Origin: an uncultured Verrucomicrobiota bacterium | GTDB lineage: Bacteria; Verrucomicrobiota; Verrucomicrobiia; Opitutales; Opitutaceae | Direction of reading: 5' to 3' | Assembly: GCA_903906135.1 (NCBI GenBank) | Contig: CAIVJE010000123.1 | Location: forward strand, 1-64,000 | DNA: 64,000 nt | Part shown: in pieces, positions 47,309 through 57,546 of the stretch | Layout: every line of letters starts with the position of its first letter | How positions within the stretch are numbered: the stretch's first letter is position 1 | Position numbers and translations under genes: made by a program | Notes under the pieces: model-generated | The model's database searches: none | What the model was told of the DNA's origin: nothing | What the model saw: the letters and a program-made list of their open reading frames with translations, nothing else

Positions 47309-48370
47309 ATGCTGTCTGCTGGTTATTTCGTGGCTCATTCCGCAAAGCTCATTGCTCAACGCCGCTCTTTTCAACGAGCGCTTCAGGCGTGGTACCGCGT
47401 GCATCAACGTCGGCTGCCCTGGCGCACGGCCCCTTCCCTCTACAAAACGGTCGTATCTGAGTTCATGCTCCAGCAAACTCAGGTAAAGACGGTCCTCCCT
47501 TATTTCGACCGCTGGCTACACGCCTTACCGGATTTTACCGCACTCGCGGCGGCCCCTGAGTCTCAAGTTATGAAACTTTGGGAAGGTCTCGGTTATTATT
47601 CGCGGGCGAGAAATCTGCATAAATTAGCCCAACAAATAACGGCGCAGCCCCAGCCGCCCCGCACGCCAGCTCAGTGGCGCGAATTGCCCGGCATCGGCCC
47701 CTACACCGCCGCAGCGATCACCAGCATCGCCTTTGCCGAACCGGCCGCCGTGGTTGATGGAAATGTCGTGCGCATTCTGGCCCGCCTCGCGGGTGAAGGC
47801 CGACTTTTTAGAGACGGCTCGGCGGCGGTAAAATATTTCACCCCACTGGCCGATGCCCTCGTTATGGCGAGCCAACCGGGCGAACATAACCAAGCGATGA
47901 TGGAGCTGGGGGCCACCGTTTGCGTTCGCCAAAATCCGCTGTGCTCAACCTGCCCAGTCGCCGATTTTTGTCAGGCGCGCTCCGATGGTCAGCCCGAAAA
48001 ATTTCCCCGCCTCCAGCCTAAGCAAATCGAGCACCGCGCCGTGACCCGCCTCTGGTGCGAATCTGGCGATCGGCTATTATTGCGGCGCGGCCATACTCAG
48101 GCCAAGCGTCTCGCCGGTTTGTACGAGCTGCCCGAAGCCGCGGATCTTAAGCGCTCCACCCCGAGCGCAAAATTTTTGATCGCGGTCAAGCGGCGGGCGA
48201 TCACGCGGTACCAGATCACTGAAGCCATTTACCGCGTGCCCCTGACCCCGACCATAAAAAAGAAAATCAAAGCCCAAGCTAATCTGGAGTGGATTCCTTT
48301 TGAGCAACTGCCGGTCCTCACTCTATCGGGTCCCCATAAACGATGGATTGAAGAATTACGCAAAAAATAA
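47309..48370 (+). CDS. mutY: A/G-specific adenine glycosylase
   Basis: VSEFMLQQTQVKTVLPYF HhH, LPGIGPYTAAAI, VVDGNVVRILAR, CX6CX2CX5C Fe-S ligands (CVRQNPLCSTCPVADFC). Confidence 0.95.
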   Translation: MLSAGYFVAHSAKLIAQRRSFQRALQAWYRVHQRRLPWRTAPSLYKTVVSEFMLQQTQVKTVLPYFDRWLHALPDFTALAAAPESQVMKLWEGLGYYSRARNLHKLAQQITAQPQPPRTPAQWRELPGIGPYTAAAITSIAFAEPAAVVDGNVVRILARLAGEGRLFRDGSAAVKYFTPLADALVMASQPGEHNQAMMELGATVCVRQNPLCSTCPVADFCQARSDGQPEKFPRLQPKQIEHRAVTRLWCESGDRLLLRRGHTQAKRLAGLYELPEAADLKRSTPSAKFLIAVKRRAITRYQITEAIYRVPLTPTIKKKIKAQANLEWIPFEQLPVLTLSGPHKRWIEELRKK

Positions 48371-48478
48371 TCCCTCTTAACTAACGCGGACGGTTCTCGC
48401 GCCCTGACATTGCTTTCGCGCCCGTTATCAGTTTATCCCTCGAGCCTCAATTTTCACCCCAGCCCCACTCCCAGTACC

Positions 48479-49405
48479 ATGCCTGTCTTCAAGTTTCACG
48501 GTCTCTGCCCAGCCACGCATACGCCTTTCCACGCCGATGGTTCGCTGAACCTAGCGGTCGTAGAAAAACAGGCGGCCTACCTCCAGGCGCGCCACATTAA
48601 CGCTGTCTTCATCGGTGGCACGACTGGCGAAAGCACTTCCCTCACGTTAGCTGAGCGCCTCGCTCTGGGTGATCGCTGGGCGCAAGTTGCTCAAACCAGC
48701 GGGATTCAGGTCGTCGTGCATGTCGGCGCCAACTGCTTGGCGGATGCGGCCACGCTCGCCGCCCAAGCGGAAAAAAACCACGCCGCCGCCATCTCGATGA
48801 TCGCGCCGTCTTATTTTAAGCCCCGCACCTTGGAAGATTTAGTCGGCTGCTGTGAACAAGTCGCGCGAGCCGCGGCGAGCACCCCTTTTTATTACTACGA
48901 CATTCCGGCCCTGACCGGGATTAGTTTTCCGGTGGATCAATTCCTCACCCTCGCCGCCCAACGGATCCCCAATTTGGCCGGAGTAAAATACTCCAATCCT
49001 GACCTGGGAACCTATCTCTTAGGCCGCCAATTGGCCGGAGGCCGCTTCGACTTACCCTGGGGCATTGATGAATACTTTCTTTCCGCCCTCGCCATGGGCG
49101 CTCAAGGCGGCATCGGCAGCACTTATAATTTTTCTGCCGGTCCCCTACACCGTATGATTGACGCTTTTGGCCGCAACGATTTGGCCACCGCGCAAATTGA
49201 ACAAGCGCGCCTGATGCAAGTTATTCGAATTGTCGCCCAACGCGGTTATCTAGGCTCAGCGAAAGCTCTCATGACACATCTCGGCGTGCCCGTCGGCCCC
49301 ACCCGACTGCCCAATGCCAATCCCGATGCCGCCAGCGTGAAAGCGATGCTCACTGAACTCGAGGCCATTGGTTTCTTCCAATGGAAGGATTACCGCAAAG
49401 ATTAA
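48479..49405 (+). CDS. Dihydrodipicolinate synthase/N-acetylneuraminate lyase family protein
   Basis: IGGTTGESTSLTLAER; FYYYDIPALTGI; LAGVKYSNPDL; ORF opens at 48410. Confidence 0.88.
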   Translation: MPVFKFHGLCPATHTPFHADGSLNLAVVEKQAAYLQARHINAVFIGGTTGESTSLTLAERLALGDRWAQVAQTSGIQVVVHVGANCLADAATLAAQAEKNHAAAISMIAPSYFKPRTLEDLVGCCEQVARAAASTPFYYYDIPALTGISFPVDQFLTLAAQRIPNLAGVKYSNPDLGTYLLGRQLAGGRFDLPWGIDEYFLSALAMGAQGGIGSTYNFSAGPLHRMIDAFGRNDLATAQIEQARLMQVIRIVAQRGYLGSAKALMTHLGVPVGPTRLPNANPDAASVKAMLTELEAIGFFQWKDYRKD

Positions 49406-49453
49406 CCGAATAACGGCCAGGGGGATGCGATCCATCCCGCCAACGGTCGCACC

Positions 49454-50422
49454 TCAAGGGAACCGCACGGCGAGCAGTGCCTCAACCTGCCGCTTCGAGG
49501 AAAGCACCTCAGCCGGCGTTAAGCGCGGGCTGAGCTCAATGACTAACGTGTGCTCAGGCTGCCAAAAGCTGCTGACCATATTAAAATCAATCTGCCCCGA
49601 GCCGATCGCTTGATGGTCACGACCATCAGCGCTGACATCATGCAGATGGAAGCCGATTGTATTGGCGGCATTCAGTGCCAGATGATCACGGTGCTTCAGC
49701 AAACCCATCCGGTCCTTAATTTGGGCGTGGCCAGTATCGTGCCAGTAACCACAGGCCTGCGGCTTACCCAGCGCCGCGATCAGCGCGGCGTGGTCCGCAT
49801 CGAGAGGCAGCTCTTCAAATTTCTCTCGATTTTCAAAACCTAACTTAACCCCTTTTTGCTCCGCATAAGGCAATAGAGTGGCCAAGCTCTCTTGGGTATT
49901 TTTCCAATAACGTGGGTGACGAGCCGCCAATCGCTTCAGCGATTTTGCCAAAATTTTCCGATAAACGGGATCCGCGGCTAGATCGACCCCGAGGTGATCT
50001 TGCGCGTAGCTATCCACTGGGCGGGCGGGGTTAAACCAGAAAAATTCCACCGCGCCAAGATGCAGGACGAGCTTGGTCGCTTGGACCTGATGAGCAAAAT
50101 CGATGGTCCGCTTACTTTGTCGCAGCCACATATCACGCTCCTGGGCATTGGTCGCCGACGGCATATAATGATTGGGCGCGGCATGCATGACCCCCGTTGG
50201 CAGTGGGCAAAAATTATGCACTGAGGCGATCTTCACTACTCCCTCGGCCACGGCTTTGAGAATACCTGGTACCAGCACAATTTTGATGCCGTGGCTCAAT
50301 TCCACCCACTCAAAACCCAGATCAGCTATTTCCTGCAGCATCGCGTAGCCATCTTGATGCCGATACGAACACCAGCAGGACGAGAGAGCTACGCGAGGTT
50401 TCATGACTGAATCAGTCTGCAC
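49454..50422 (-). CDS. Sugar phosphate isomerase/epimerase-like TIM-barrel protein
   Basis: LGFEWVELSHGIKIVL; VKLGFENREKFEELP; CGYWHDTGHAQIKDRMG; GFHLHDVSADGRDHQAIGSGQIDF. Confidence 0.85.
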   Translation of the reverse strand: MQTDSVMKPRVALSSCWCSYRHQDGYAMLQEIADLGFEWVELSHGIKIVLVPGILKAVAEGVVKIASVHNFCPLPTGVMHAAPNHYMPSATNAQERDMWLRQSKRTIDFAHQVQATKLVLHLGAVEFFWFNPARPVDSYAQDHLGVDLAADPVYRKILAKSLKRLAARHPRYWKNTQESLATLLPYAEQKGVKLGFENREKFEELPLDADHAALIAALGKPQACGYWHDTGHAQIKDRMGLLKHRDHLALNAANTIGFHLHDVSADGRDHQAIGSGQIDFNMVSSFWQPEHTLVIELSPRLTPAEVLSSKRQVEALLAVRFP

Positions 50423-50516
50423 GCCCCAGCGCCTGAATCAAGTCACCGCTCATAATAGCAGCCACTGCCCATTGAGGCATCAGCCGCTTAAATCCCAACA
50501 AGGCAGCCTTGGGGCA

Positions 50517-50550
50517 AGAAAAAGGCCGGTCATCCGCAGATGCCGGCCAT
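50517..50550 (-). terminator. Rho-independent terminator of rpsU
   Basis: Minus strand: AATGGCCGGCATC TGCG GATGACCGGCCTTTTTC, stem with one bulge then T-tract. Confidence 0.85.
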
Positions 50551-50573
50551 TGAAAATCAGCTAGTTCCGAGAA

Positions 50574-50771
50574 TTACTCAGCGTAACGACGGCGGAGCAT
50601 GCAGGTGAAGGCCATGACCTTCTCCTTGCGGCGACGGCGCTCTGAGGGCTTTTCAGCATAGCGCTTCATGCGGGCATCTTTAATGATGCACTCGCGCTCG
50701 AGCTTCTTCTTCATGCGACGCAGCGCACGATCGATCGGCTCATTTTTACGCATTTTGATCTCAATAGACAT
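50574..50771 (-). CDS. rpsU: 30S ribosomal protein S21
   Basis: MSIEIKMRKNEPIDRALRRMKKKLERECIIKDARMKRYAEKPSERRRRK. Confidence 0.95.
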   Translation of the reverse strand: MSIEIKMRKNEPIDRALRRMKKKLERECIIKDARMKRYAEKPSERRRRKEKVMAFTCMLRRRYAE

Positions 50772-50896
50772 GGGAAATAGACAGGTTGGCGTTGGAGAAA
50801 AGGAGGACGAAGCCAGCCGGTTCCGTCACCGTCAACCCCAATTTTTACCCGGCATCACCCGCTTGGCCAGAATCAACCCCCGCTTGCCCTGAAAGT

Positions 50897-50917
50897 TAAG
50901 GCGGGCATTCCGCCTTA
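50897..50917. other. Perfect inverted repeat in the rpsU/dnaE divergent spacer
   Basis: TAAGGCGG GCATT CCGCCTTA, extendable with a wobble pair; no T-tract. Confidence 0.7.
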
Positions 50918-50996
50918 GCTGGGTAAACTTCGGCACCAAATAACCTTACACTTTACTGCTTGATCGGTTTAGCCGACGGGATTCCCATGATTACCC

Positions 50997-53900
50997 GTGG
51001 GTTCCGTCGACCAAAATTTCGTTCATCTTCACGTCCATAGCGACTACAGCCTCCTCGATGGAGCCTGCCGTATCGACCGATTGATGGATCGCGCCACCGA
51101 ATTGGGGATGAAGGCCCTCGCCCTCACCGACCATGGCAATCTTTTTGGCGCGATCGAATTTTACAATCAGGCCAAGGCTAAAGGCATTAAACCACTCGTT
51201 GGCTGCGAACTTTACTTGGCAGCCGGCTCGCGCTTAGAACGCACCGCTCGCACCGATGAGGGGAAAAGCATTTTTCACCTCGGCTTGCTCGCGAGAGACC
51301 TCACGGGCTACCAAAATTTACTCAAGCTGGTCTCCGATGCCCATCTTAAGGGTTTTTATTATAAACCCCGAACTGATCTCGAGACGCTCGCCCGCCACGC
51401 TCAAGGCTTGATTGGCTTTACCGGCTGCCTCGCCTCGGTCGTACCCCAGCATCTGCTGCACGACCGCTTCGAAGAAGCTCGGCAAGCGTGCGGCCGCTTC
51501 GTCGAGATCTTTGGTCGCGAAAACTATTTCGTGGAAATTCAAGACCATGGCATCCCTGAGCAGCGGAAAATCATCCCCGGCCTACTCAAATTAGGTGAAG
51601 AATTCGGCCTGAAAGTGATTTGTTCAAACGACGTCCATTACGTCAATCACACCGACGCCGGCCCGCACGATGCGCTGCTCTGCATCCAAACTGGCTCCAA
51701 AATCGCCGAGACTGATCGGATGAAATTTAGCGGCACCCAATTTTACCTGAAGTCACGCGATGAGATGGCCTCGCTGTTCGCGGAAATGCCCGCGGCGGTA
51801 TTAAATACTCAGCTCGTGGCCGAGATGTGCGATCTCACAATTCCTTTCCCCAAGGGCTCCGAACGCTACCCCAAGTATCCGCTGCCCCCCGAAGTGAAGA
51901 CCGATCGCGCGGAGTACCTAAAACATCTCTGCCTTGGCGGTCTGCAACACCGCTACGGCGTCGATTACCATAAGCCCAAAAAAGCGCCCGACCCAGCACT
52001 CGCCCAAACGCTGATTGAGCGGATCGATTACGAACTCTCCATCATCACCAAAACCGGGTTCATCGACTACTTCCTCTTCGTGTGGGATTTTATCGACTGG
52101 GCCAAGCGCCAAGGCATCCCCGTCGGTCCTGGCCGTGGCTCGGGCGCCGGTTGCCTCGTCGCTTACTTACTCGGCATCACCAATCTCGACCCCCTTCGCT
52201 TTAAATTACTGTTTGAGCGCTTCCTGAATCCCGAACGCGTCTCGCCCCCTGACTTCGATATCGATTTCTGCATGCGCCGCCGCGGGGAAGTCATTGACTA
52301 TGTTCGTCAAAAATATGGCAACGACTGCGTCGCTAATATCATTACCTACGGCACCCTCGGCGCCAAGATGGTGATGCGGGATGTCTCGCGCGTCCACGAC
52401 CTGCCTTACGCCGAAGCGGATCGCTTGGCGAAAATGATTCCCGATGAACTCAATATCGAGCTGAAGACCGCCCTCGAAAAATCCACGGAACTCCGCAACG
52501 AATTCACCTCGAATCCCCTCGCCAAGAAAATTATCGATCAAGCCCTCGTCCTGGAAGGCATGGTCCGCAATACGGGTAAACACGCCGCGGGTATCATCAT
52601 CACGGATCGGCCCCTGGAAGAATTCGTCCCACTGACGCTCCAGGAAGGCGACGTCACCGTGCAGTACGACATGAATGCCGTCGGCAAGCTGGGCTTGTTG
52701 AAAATGGACTTTCTTGGCCTCAAAACGCTCACGGTTCTAGCAGATGCCGTGGATAACGTGCGCCGGACAGCCAACCCCCAATTCGATCTTGAGACGATCG
52801 GCTTTGAGGACCCCAAGACCTACGTTTTACTAAATTCCGGCCGTACCACCGGCGTATTTCAACTCGAGTCAGGCGGCATGCAGAATTTATGCCGACAGAT
52901 CGGCCTCTCCTCGATTGAAGAAATCGTGGCGCTCATTGCGCTCTATCGCCCCGGCCCCATGGAGTGGATTCCCGATTACGTGCGCGGCAAAAAAGAACCG
53001 AGCACGGTTACCTACCCGCACCCATTACTCGAAGAAGTTTGCCGCGAAACTTACGGCATCATGGTTTACCAAGAGCAAGTCATGGAAGCCGCCAAAATCA
53101 TTGCCGGCTACACGCTGGGCGGCGCCGACATGCTCCGCCGCGCGATGGGTAAAAAGGACGCGGAAGCCATGGCCAAGGAACGCGCCAACTTTGTAGCGGG
53201 CGCCAAACGGGTGAACAACATCGACGATAAAACGGCCAACTCGATCTTCGATATTCTTAATAAGTTTGCTGGTTACGGTTTCAATAAATCGCACTCCGCT
53301 GCTTATGCCGTCCTCAGTTATCAGACCGGTTACCTCAAAGCTAACTACCCGGTTGAATTCATGGCGGCGATGCTCAGCTCCGAATTGGGCAATTCCGAAA
53401 AAGTCGCCCACTTCGTCGCCGAGTGCGAAGCCATGGGCCTCACCGTGCTTGGACCGGATGTTAATGATAGTCGGGCCATGTTTACCCCCCTGCCCGCTCG
53501 CGCACCGACCGACGCAAATGCCGCCGGGGCCATTCGTTTTGGTTTAGCCGGCATCAAGGGCGTGGGCGAACAAGCGGCGCTCAAAATAATCACGGAGCGC
53601 GAAGCCCATGGTCCATTTAAGGACTTCCAAGATTTTATCGCGCGCGTTGATGCCCGTGCCCTCAACAAGCGCGTGCTCGAGCATTTAATTAAAACGGGGG
53701 CTTTTGATTTCTCGGGCGAACCGCGCGGCGCGTTGTTCGCGCGCATCGATGAAGCGCTCGCGGCCTCCGCCGCGCGGGCCCGCGATATTGCGGCGGGGCA
53801 GCATTCTTTTCTCGATGAACTCAACGAGCCCGCCCCGGTCGGCAAAACCAATGCGACGCCGGCGGGGACCGCGCGGCATCCCGATTTTACTCCCGCCGAG

Positions 53901-54578
53901 AAACTTCAGTTCGAGAAAGAACTGCTCGGATTTTATATTTCTGGCCACCCCATGAATGCCTACCTCGGTCTCGCCGAGGCGCTCACCACCCACACCGAGG
54001 AAAAAATCCTCCTCGAAGGGGACCGGATCGAATTCCGCCTCTGCGGCATCGTGTCCGGCATTACGAAAAAACTTTCGCGGCGGGATAATCGCCCCTGGGC
54101 TTTTTTCAACTTGGCTACCAAACGAGCAACCTTGGCCGTTAATATGTATGCGGAGGCTTACGAAAATTACGGGAAGAATTTAGTGGAAAATCAACCCGCG
54201 GTACTCCTGGGCACAGTTATGCGCGGAAATGACGGCGCCCGCCTCAACATCAAGGAATGCTATCCCCTCGATGCGTACCTGCCCGGTGCTATCCGCGAGA
54301 TCACGTGGCTCCTCCTCCCCGAGCATCCCGCCTTGCCCGATTTTTTGCAAAAACTCCGGACCACGATTATGGCCGCCGGCGGCGACACGCGCATTAAATT
54401 GGGCTTCATTTTCGACGGAAACGTAATGCCCCTCGCCGAAGCGCCAGGTAGCCTCAACTGGCGCGTATCGGCGACGGCCTTTCAGGAATTACGCAGCCAC
54501 CCCGCGGTGGCGGGAACGCAAGTGGAGGCACGCCGCCTCGAAATCAAAGAATCTCGACGCTGGAGCAAACGAACCTAA
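50997..54578 (+). CDS. dnaE: DNA polymerase III alpha subunit
   Basis: FVHLHVHSDYSLLDGACRID PHP domain; GPGRGSGAGCLVAYLLGITNLDPL; FDIDFCMRRRGEVIDYV; GFNKSHSAAYAVLSYQT; GTG start. Confidence 0.97.
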   Translation: MGSVDQNFVHLHVHSDYSLLDGACRIDRLMDRATELGMKALALTDHGNLFGAIEFYNQAKAKGIKPLVGCELYLAAGSRLERTARTDEGKSIFHLGLLARDLTGYQNLLKLVSDAHLKGFYYKPRTDLETLARHAQGLIGFTGCLASVVPQHLLHDRFEEARQACGRFVEIFGRENYFVEIQDHGIPEQRKIIPGLLKLGEEFGLKVICSNDVHYVNHTDAGPHDALLCIQTGSKIAETDRMKFSGTQFYLKSRDEMASLFAEMPAAVLNTQLVAEMCDLTIPFPKGSERYPKYPLPPEVKTDRAEYLKHLCLGGLQHRYGVDYHKPKKAPDPALAQTLIERIDYELSIITKTGFIDYFLFVWDFIDWAKRQGIPVGPGRGSGAGCLVAYLLGITNLDPLRFKLLFERFLNPERVSPPDFDIDFCMRRRGEVIDYVRQKYGNDCVANIITYGTLGAKMVMRDVSRVHDLPYAEADRLAKMIPDELNIELKTALEKSTELRNEFTSNPLAKKIIDQALVLEGMVRNTGKHAAGIIITDRPLEEFVPLTLQEGDVTVQYDMNAVGKLGLLKMDFLGLKTLTVLADAVDNVRRTANPQFDLETIGFEDPKTYVLLNSGRTTGVFQLESGGMQNLCRQIGLSSIEEIVALIALYRPGPMEWIPDYVRGKKEPSTVTYPHPLLEEVCRETYGIMVYQEQVMEAAKIIAGYTLGGADMLRRAMGKKDAEAMAKERANFVAGAKRVNNIDDKTANSIFDILNKFAGYGFNKSHSAAYAVLSYQTGYLKANYPVEFMAAMLSSELGNSEKVAHFVAECEAMGLTVLGPDVNDSRAMFTPLPARAPTDANAAGAIRFGLAGIKGVGEQAALKIITEREAHGPFKDFQDFIARVDARALNKRVLEHLIKTGAFDFSGEPRGALFARIDEALAASAARARDIAAGQHSFLDELNEPAPVGKTNATPAGTARHPDFTPAEKLQFEKELLGFYISGHPMNAYLGLAEALTTHTEEKILLEGDRIEFRLCGIVSGITKKLSRRDNRPWAFFNLATKRATLAVNMYAEAYENYGKNLVENQPAVLLGTVMRGNDGARLNIKECYPLDAYLPGAIREITWLLLPEHPALPDFLQKLRTTIMAAGGDTRIKLGFIFDGNVMPLAEAPGSLNWRVSATAFQELRSHPAVAGTQVEARRLEIKESRRWSKRT

Positions 54579-54624
54579 ACCCCACGCCACCTCGCCCCCA
54601 TCCGCGGGCCACCGCGGGATCCTC

Positions 54625-55749
54625 ATGGCTGAATCTTCTATCATCAACAACGCCGCGCGCGTCCTCCAACTCGTGGCGACGGGCACGCCCGCCGATCAAG
54701 CCCTACGCGAATCGCTCACGCAGAATCGCCTCTTCACCGCGCCCGGTGAACGTCGCGGGATCAGTCGAGCCGTCTTTGCTTATTATCGCTGGTGGCGCTG
54801 GCTGAATGAAAAAGATTCGCGGCAAGCTCAACTGATCGCCGCCCTCGACTGCCAACAGCGCTTTGATCATAATCCCGCGAGCTTAAAAGCGGAAACCCTC
54901 GCCGCACGCGCCGTCCCGGACTGGCTCAAAGCTGAAATGGACGTCGTCCCGCCCGCCATGCTCACGCAGTGGCAACGCGAACCCGCCCTCTGGATTCGGG
55001 CTAAAGCCGGCACCGGCAGCGCCCTCACCAAAAAACTGAGCCATTTCTTTCCGGCGCCGCAATCACCAGACGCCCTGCGCTACACTGGGATTACCGACCT
55101 GTACCGCACCCCAGAATTCCAAAGCGGGGAGTTTGAAATTCAAGACCTAGCTTCTCAACTCGTCGGCTTGGCGGCAGCCCCCCAACCAGGGGAAACGTGG
55201 TGGGATGCGTGCGCCGGTGAAGGCGGCAAGACGATGCATCTTTCCGATTTGATGCAGAACAAGGGTCTGCTCTGGGCCAGCGACCGCTCCCTTCGCCGGT
55301 TAGCTAAACTTAAAGAACGGGCGGCGCGGGCGCAGGTTTTTAACTTCCGCACCGTGCCTTGGGAAGGGACCGCGAAACCTCCCACGAAAACTAAATTTGA
55401 TGGCATTCTCGTCGACGCACCCTGCAGTGGCGTCGGGACGTGGCAACGCAACCCGCATGCGCGTTGGACCACCACCCCGCAAGATGTCCGCGAACTTGCG
55501 GCGGTGCAGCGCCAACTGCTTGATCATGTCACCGGCTCCTTAAAACCCGGCGGCCGCTTAATCTACGCCGTCTGCACCCTCACCCGCGCGGAAACCACCG
55601 CGCTAGCCGAGGCCTTCTCCGCGGCGCATCCAGAATTGGAACCATGCCCCCTCACTTCCTTGGGCTCACCCCTTTCCGCCCTGACCCTCTGGCCGCAAGA
55701 TCTCAATGCCAACGGCATGTTCATCGCCGCTTGGCGCAAGAAAATTTGA
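54625..55749 (+). CDS. RsmB/NOP family class I SAM-dependent RNA methyltransferase
   Basis: WWDACAGEGGKTMHLSDLM; DGILVDAPCSGVGTWQRNPHARW; IYAVCTLTRAET. Confidence 0.92.
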   Translation: MAESSIINNAARVLQLVATGTPADQALRESLTQNRLFTAPGERRGISRAVFAYYRWWRWLNEKDSRQAQLIAALDCQQRFDHNPASLKAETLAARAVPDWLKAEMDVVPPAMLTQWQREPALWIRAKAGTGSALTKKLSHFFPAPQSPDALRYTGITDLYRTPEFQSGEFEIQDLASQLVGLAAAPQPGETWWDACAGEGGKTMHLSDLMQNKGLLWASDRSLRRLAKLKERAARAQVFNFRTVPWEGTAKPPTKTKFDGILVDAPCSGVGTWQRNPHARWTTTPQDVRELAAVQRQLLDHVTGSLKPGGRLIYAVCTLTRAETTALAEAFSAAHPELEPCPLTSLGSPLSALTLWPQDLNANGMFIAAWRKKI

Positions 55750-55833
55750 GTAAGCGCGGCCGAGCTGACGGAAAATAATTCCGCCCACGCTTATTCGCGC
55801 AAAGTCCAAACGACCTTCGACCCTTAACTTTCC

Positions 55834-56631
55834 TTGGAACCTTCGGTAGAAAAAATCACCGCCGCGACCGTTTGCGCAGACTTTAATGCTATCAACACGG
55901 TGCTGCATTACACGCGCGCGGCACATTTTATTGGCTTGTGGAAATCAGAGCTGGTTTTGATTCAGAAATATTTCCCCGATCAAACGGTGCCGCTCTTGGA
56001 AGCCGGTTGCGGTGCCGGTCGCGTGGCCGTGGGACTTTGGCATCAAGGCTACCGGCAAATCACGGCCTTTGATTTCGCCTCTGAATTAATCGAACAAGCC
56101 ATCAATCTCGCCCAAGAGCAGGGTATCACTGGTCTCACTTTTTTGCCGGCCGATGCGACGCAACCGCTGACCAATCCTCCTTTCAATCACCAGCCCTACG
56201 GGGGCGCTCTGTTTATGTTTAACGGCTTGATGCAAATTCCCGGCCGCGCCCAGCGGCGCGCCGCCTTGACGGTGCTGCATCAGGCCTGCCGCCCCGACGC
56301 CCACTTTATTTTTACCACGCACGATCGCGAAGATCCGGCCGACCTGAAGGAGTGGGCGAAAGAAGCGGCGCGCTGGGCCCGCGGTGAACAAAATCCGCGT
56401 TTATTAGAATTTGGGGACCGCTATTTCAGCGATGAAACGGGCAACACCTTCATGCATCTCCCGGACCGGCGCGAAGTACTGGAAGATTTAGCCGCCACCC
56501 ATTGGGCGCACATTGAGGATGCCACCCGCAATGAACTCGCGAGCGAAACGCCAAAAGTGCGCAATTTTTCTGACAACTGCCGATTCTGGGTCGCGCAAAA
56601 ATCCATCACCCCAACGTCGCCCACGAGGTGA
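55834..56631 (+). CDS. Class I SAM-dependent methyltransferase
   Basis: VPLLEAGCGAGRVAVGLWHQGY motif I; TTG start proposed by the ORF. Confidence 0.85.
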   Translation: MEPSVEKITAATVCADFNAINTVLHYTRAAHFIGLWKSELVLIQKYFPDQTVPLLEAGCGAGRVAVGLWHQGYRQITAFDFASELIEQAINLAQEQGITGLTFLPADATQPLTNPPFNHQPYGGALFMFNGLMQIPGRAQRRAALTVLHQACRPDAHFIFTTHDREDPADLKEWAKEAARWARGEQNPRLLEFGDRYFSDETGNTFMHLPDRREVLEDLAATHWAHIEDATRNELASETPKVRNFSDNCRFWVAQKSITPTSPTR

Positions 56632-56694
56632 CTCGGCAATTAATTTTCTGCTGTAATCCTTGCGGCACAGGGCCCCTGCTGCCAAATTAATAAG

Positions 56695-57543
56695 ATGGCC
56701 CCACTTCTCACTGACCGCGCCCTCCTCTGGCTCGGCGCCCTCCTCTACCTCGCGGGTTTTCTCGTCGGCCTCATCGGACTCACGCGGCGGCATTCACCCG
56801 CGGGACTGCGGACGATGCTCAATATCCTGCTCATTGGCGGCTGGAGTTTCCAATGGCTCGGCCTGTACCAACGCGGTCTCGTGGGGCGGGGCTGCCCGTT
56901 GGGTAATACGTTCGAAATTGTTCAATTCGTCGCGTGGTCAGCGATGCTGGTTTATTTCTTCGTCGGCTCCACTTTTCGCGTTAGCCTGCTCGGGCTCTTC
57001 ACCGCTGGTTATGCGGCAACCCTCGCGCTTGTTTCGCTCCTGATTCCCCAGTGGGATTTAGTCCGCGGGCAGAAACTTTTCGGTAATAATCCGTGGATTG
57101 AAGCCCATGCGGCCCTCGCCGTTTTTAGCTACGGGGTTTTCGGTTTGCTCACGCTGACCTCCCTCATGCAGCTCCTCCAAAATTGGAGCCTCAAAAATAA
57201 ACGCCTCAATGGTTTATTTTGGTTTCTTCCCTCAGTCGTGCAACTGGAACAAATCAACTACCGCCTCGTTCTGCTCGGCGTTACCCTGCTCAGTATTTCT
57301 TTGTCGGTCGGCGCTGCTTGGTGGGTGCGCAATATTGAATCGGTGCACCTCCCCAAACTCATGGTCACCGTCGGCGTCTGGCTGGCTTACCTGACGGTCT
57401 TGCTCCTCCGTTGGCGTGGTCGGCTGGTCTCTGTTCGTTTCGCTTGGGTGTGTCTGATTCTCTTTGGCCTGGCCCTGCTCTCACTCGGGCCCGTCAACTC
57501 CAACCGCCACGGCTACCAGCCCGTCACCCTGACGCCCCGCTGA
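56695..57543 (+). CDS. Cytochrome c biogenesis protein CcsA/HemX-like
   Basis: 8 TM helices; NTFEIVQFVAWSAMLVYFFVG; WIEAHAALAVFSYGVFGL; upstream of hemA. Confidence 0.87.
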   Translation: MAPLLTDRALLWLGALLYLAGFLVGLIGLTRRHSPAGLRTMLNILLIGGWSFQWLGLYQRGLVGRGCPLGNTFEIVQFVAWSAMLVYFFVGSTFRVSLLGLFTAGYAATLALVSLLIPQWDLVRGQKLFGNNPWIEAHAALAVFSYGVFGLLTLTSLMQLLQNWSLKNKRLNGLFWFLPSVVQLEQINYRLVLLGVTLLSISLSVGAAWWVRNIESVHLPKLMVTVGVWLAYLTVLLLRWRGRLVSVRFAWVCLILFGLALLSLGPVNSNRHGYQPVTLTPR

Positions 57544-57546
57544 ACG

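Noticed and set aside
53345-53851. 168-aa ORF antisense to dnaE
   Set aside because: Shadow ORF inside a confident 1193-aa polymerase gene.
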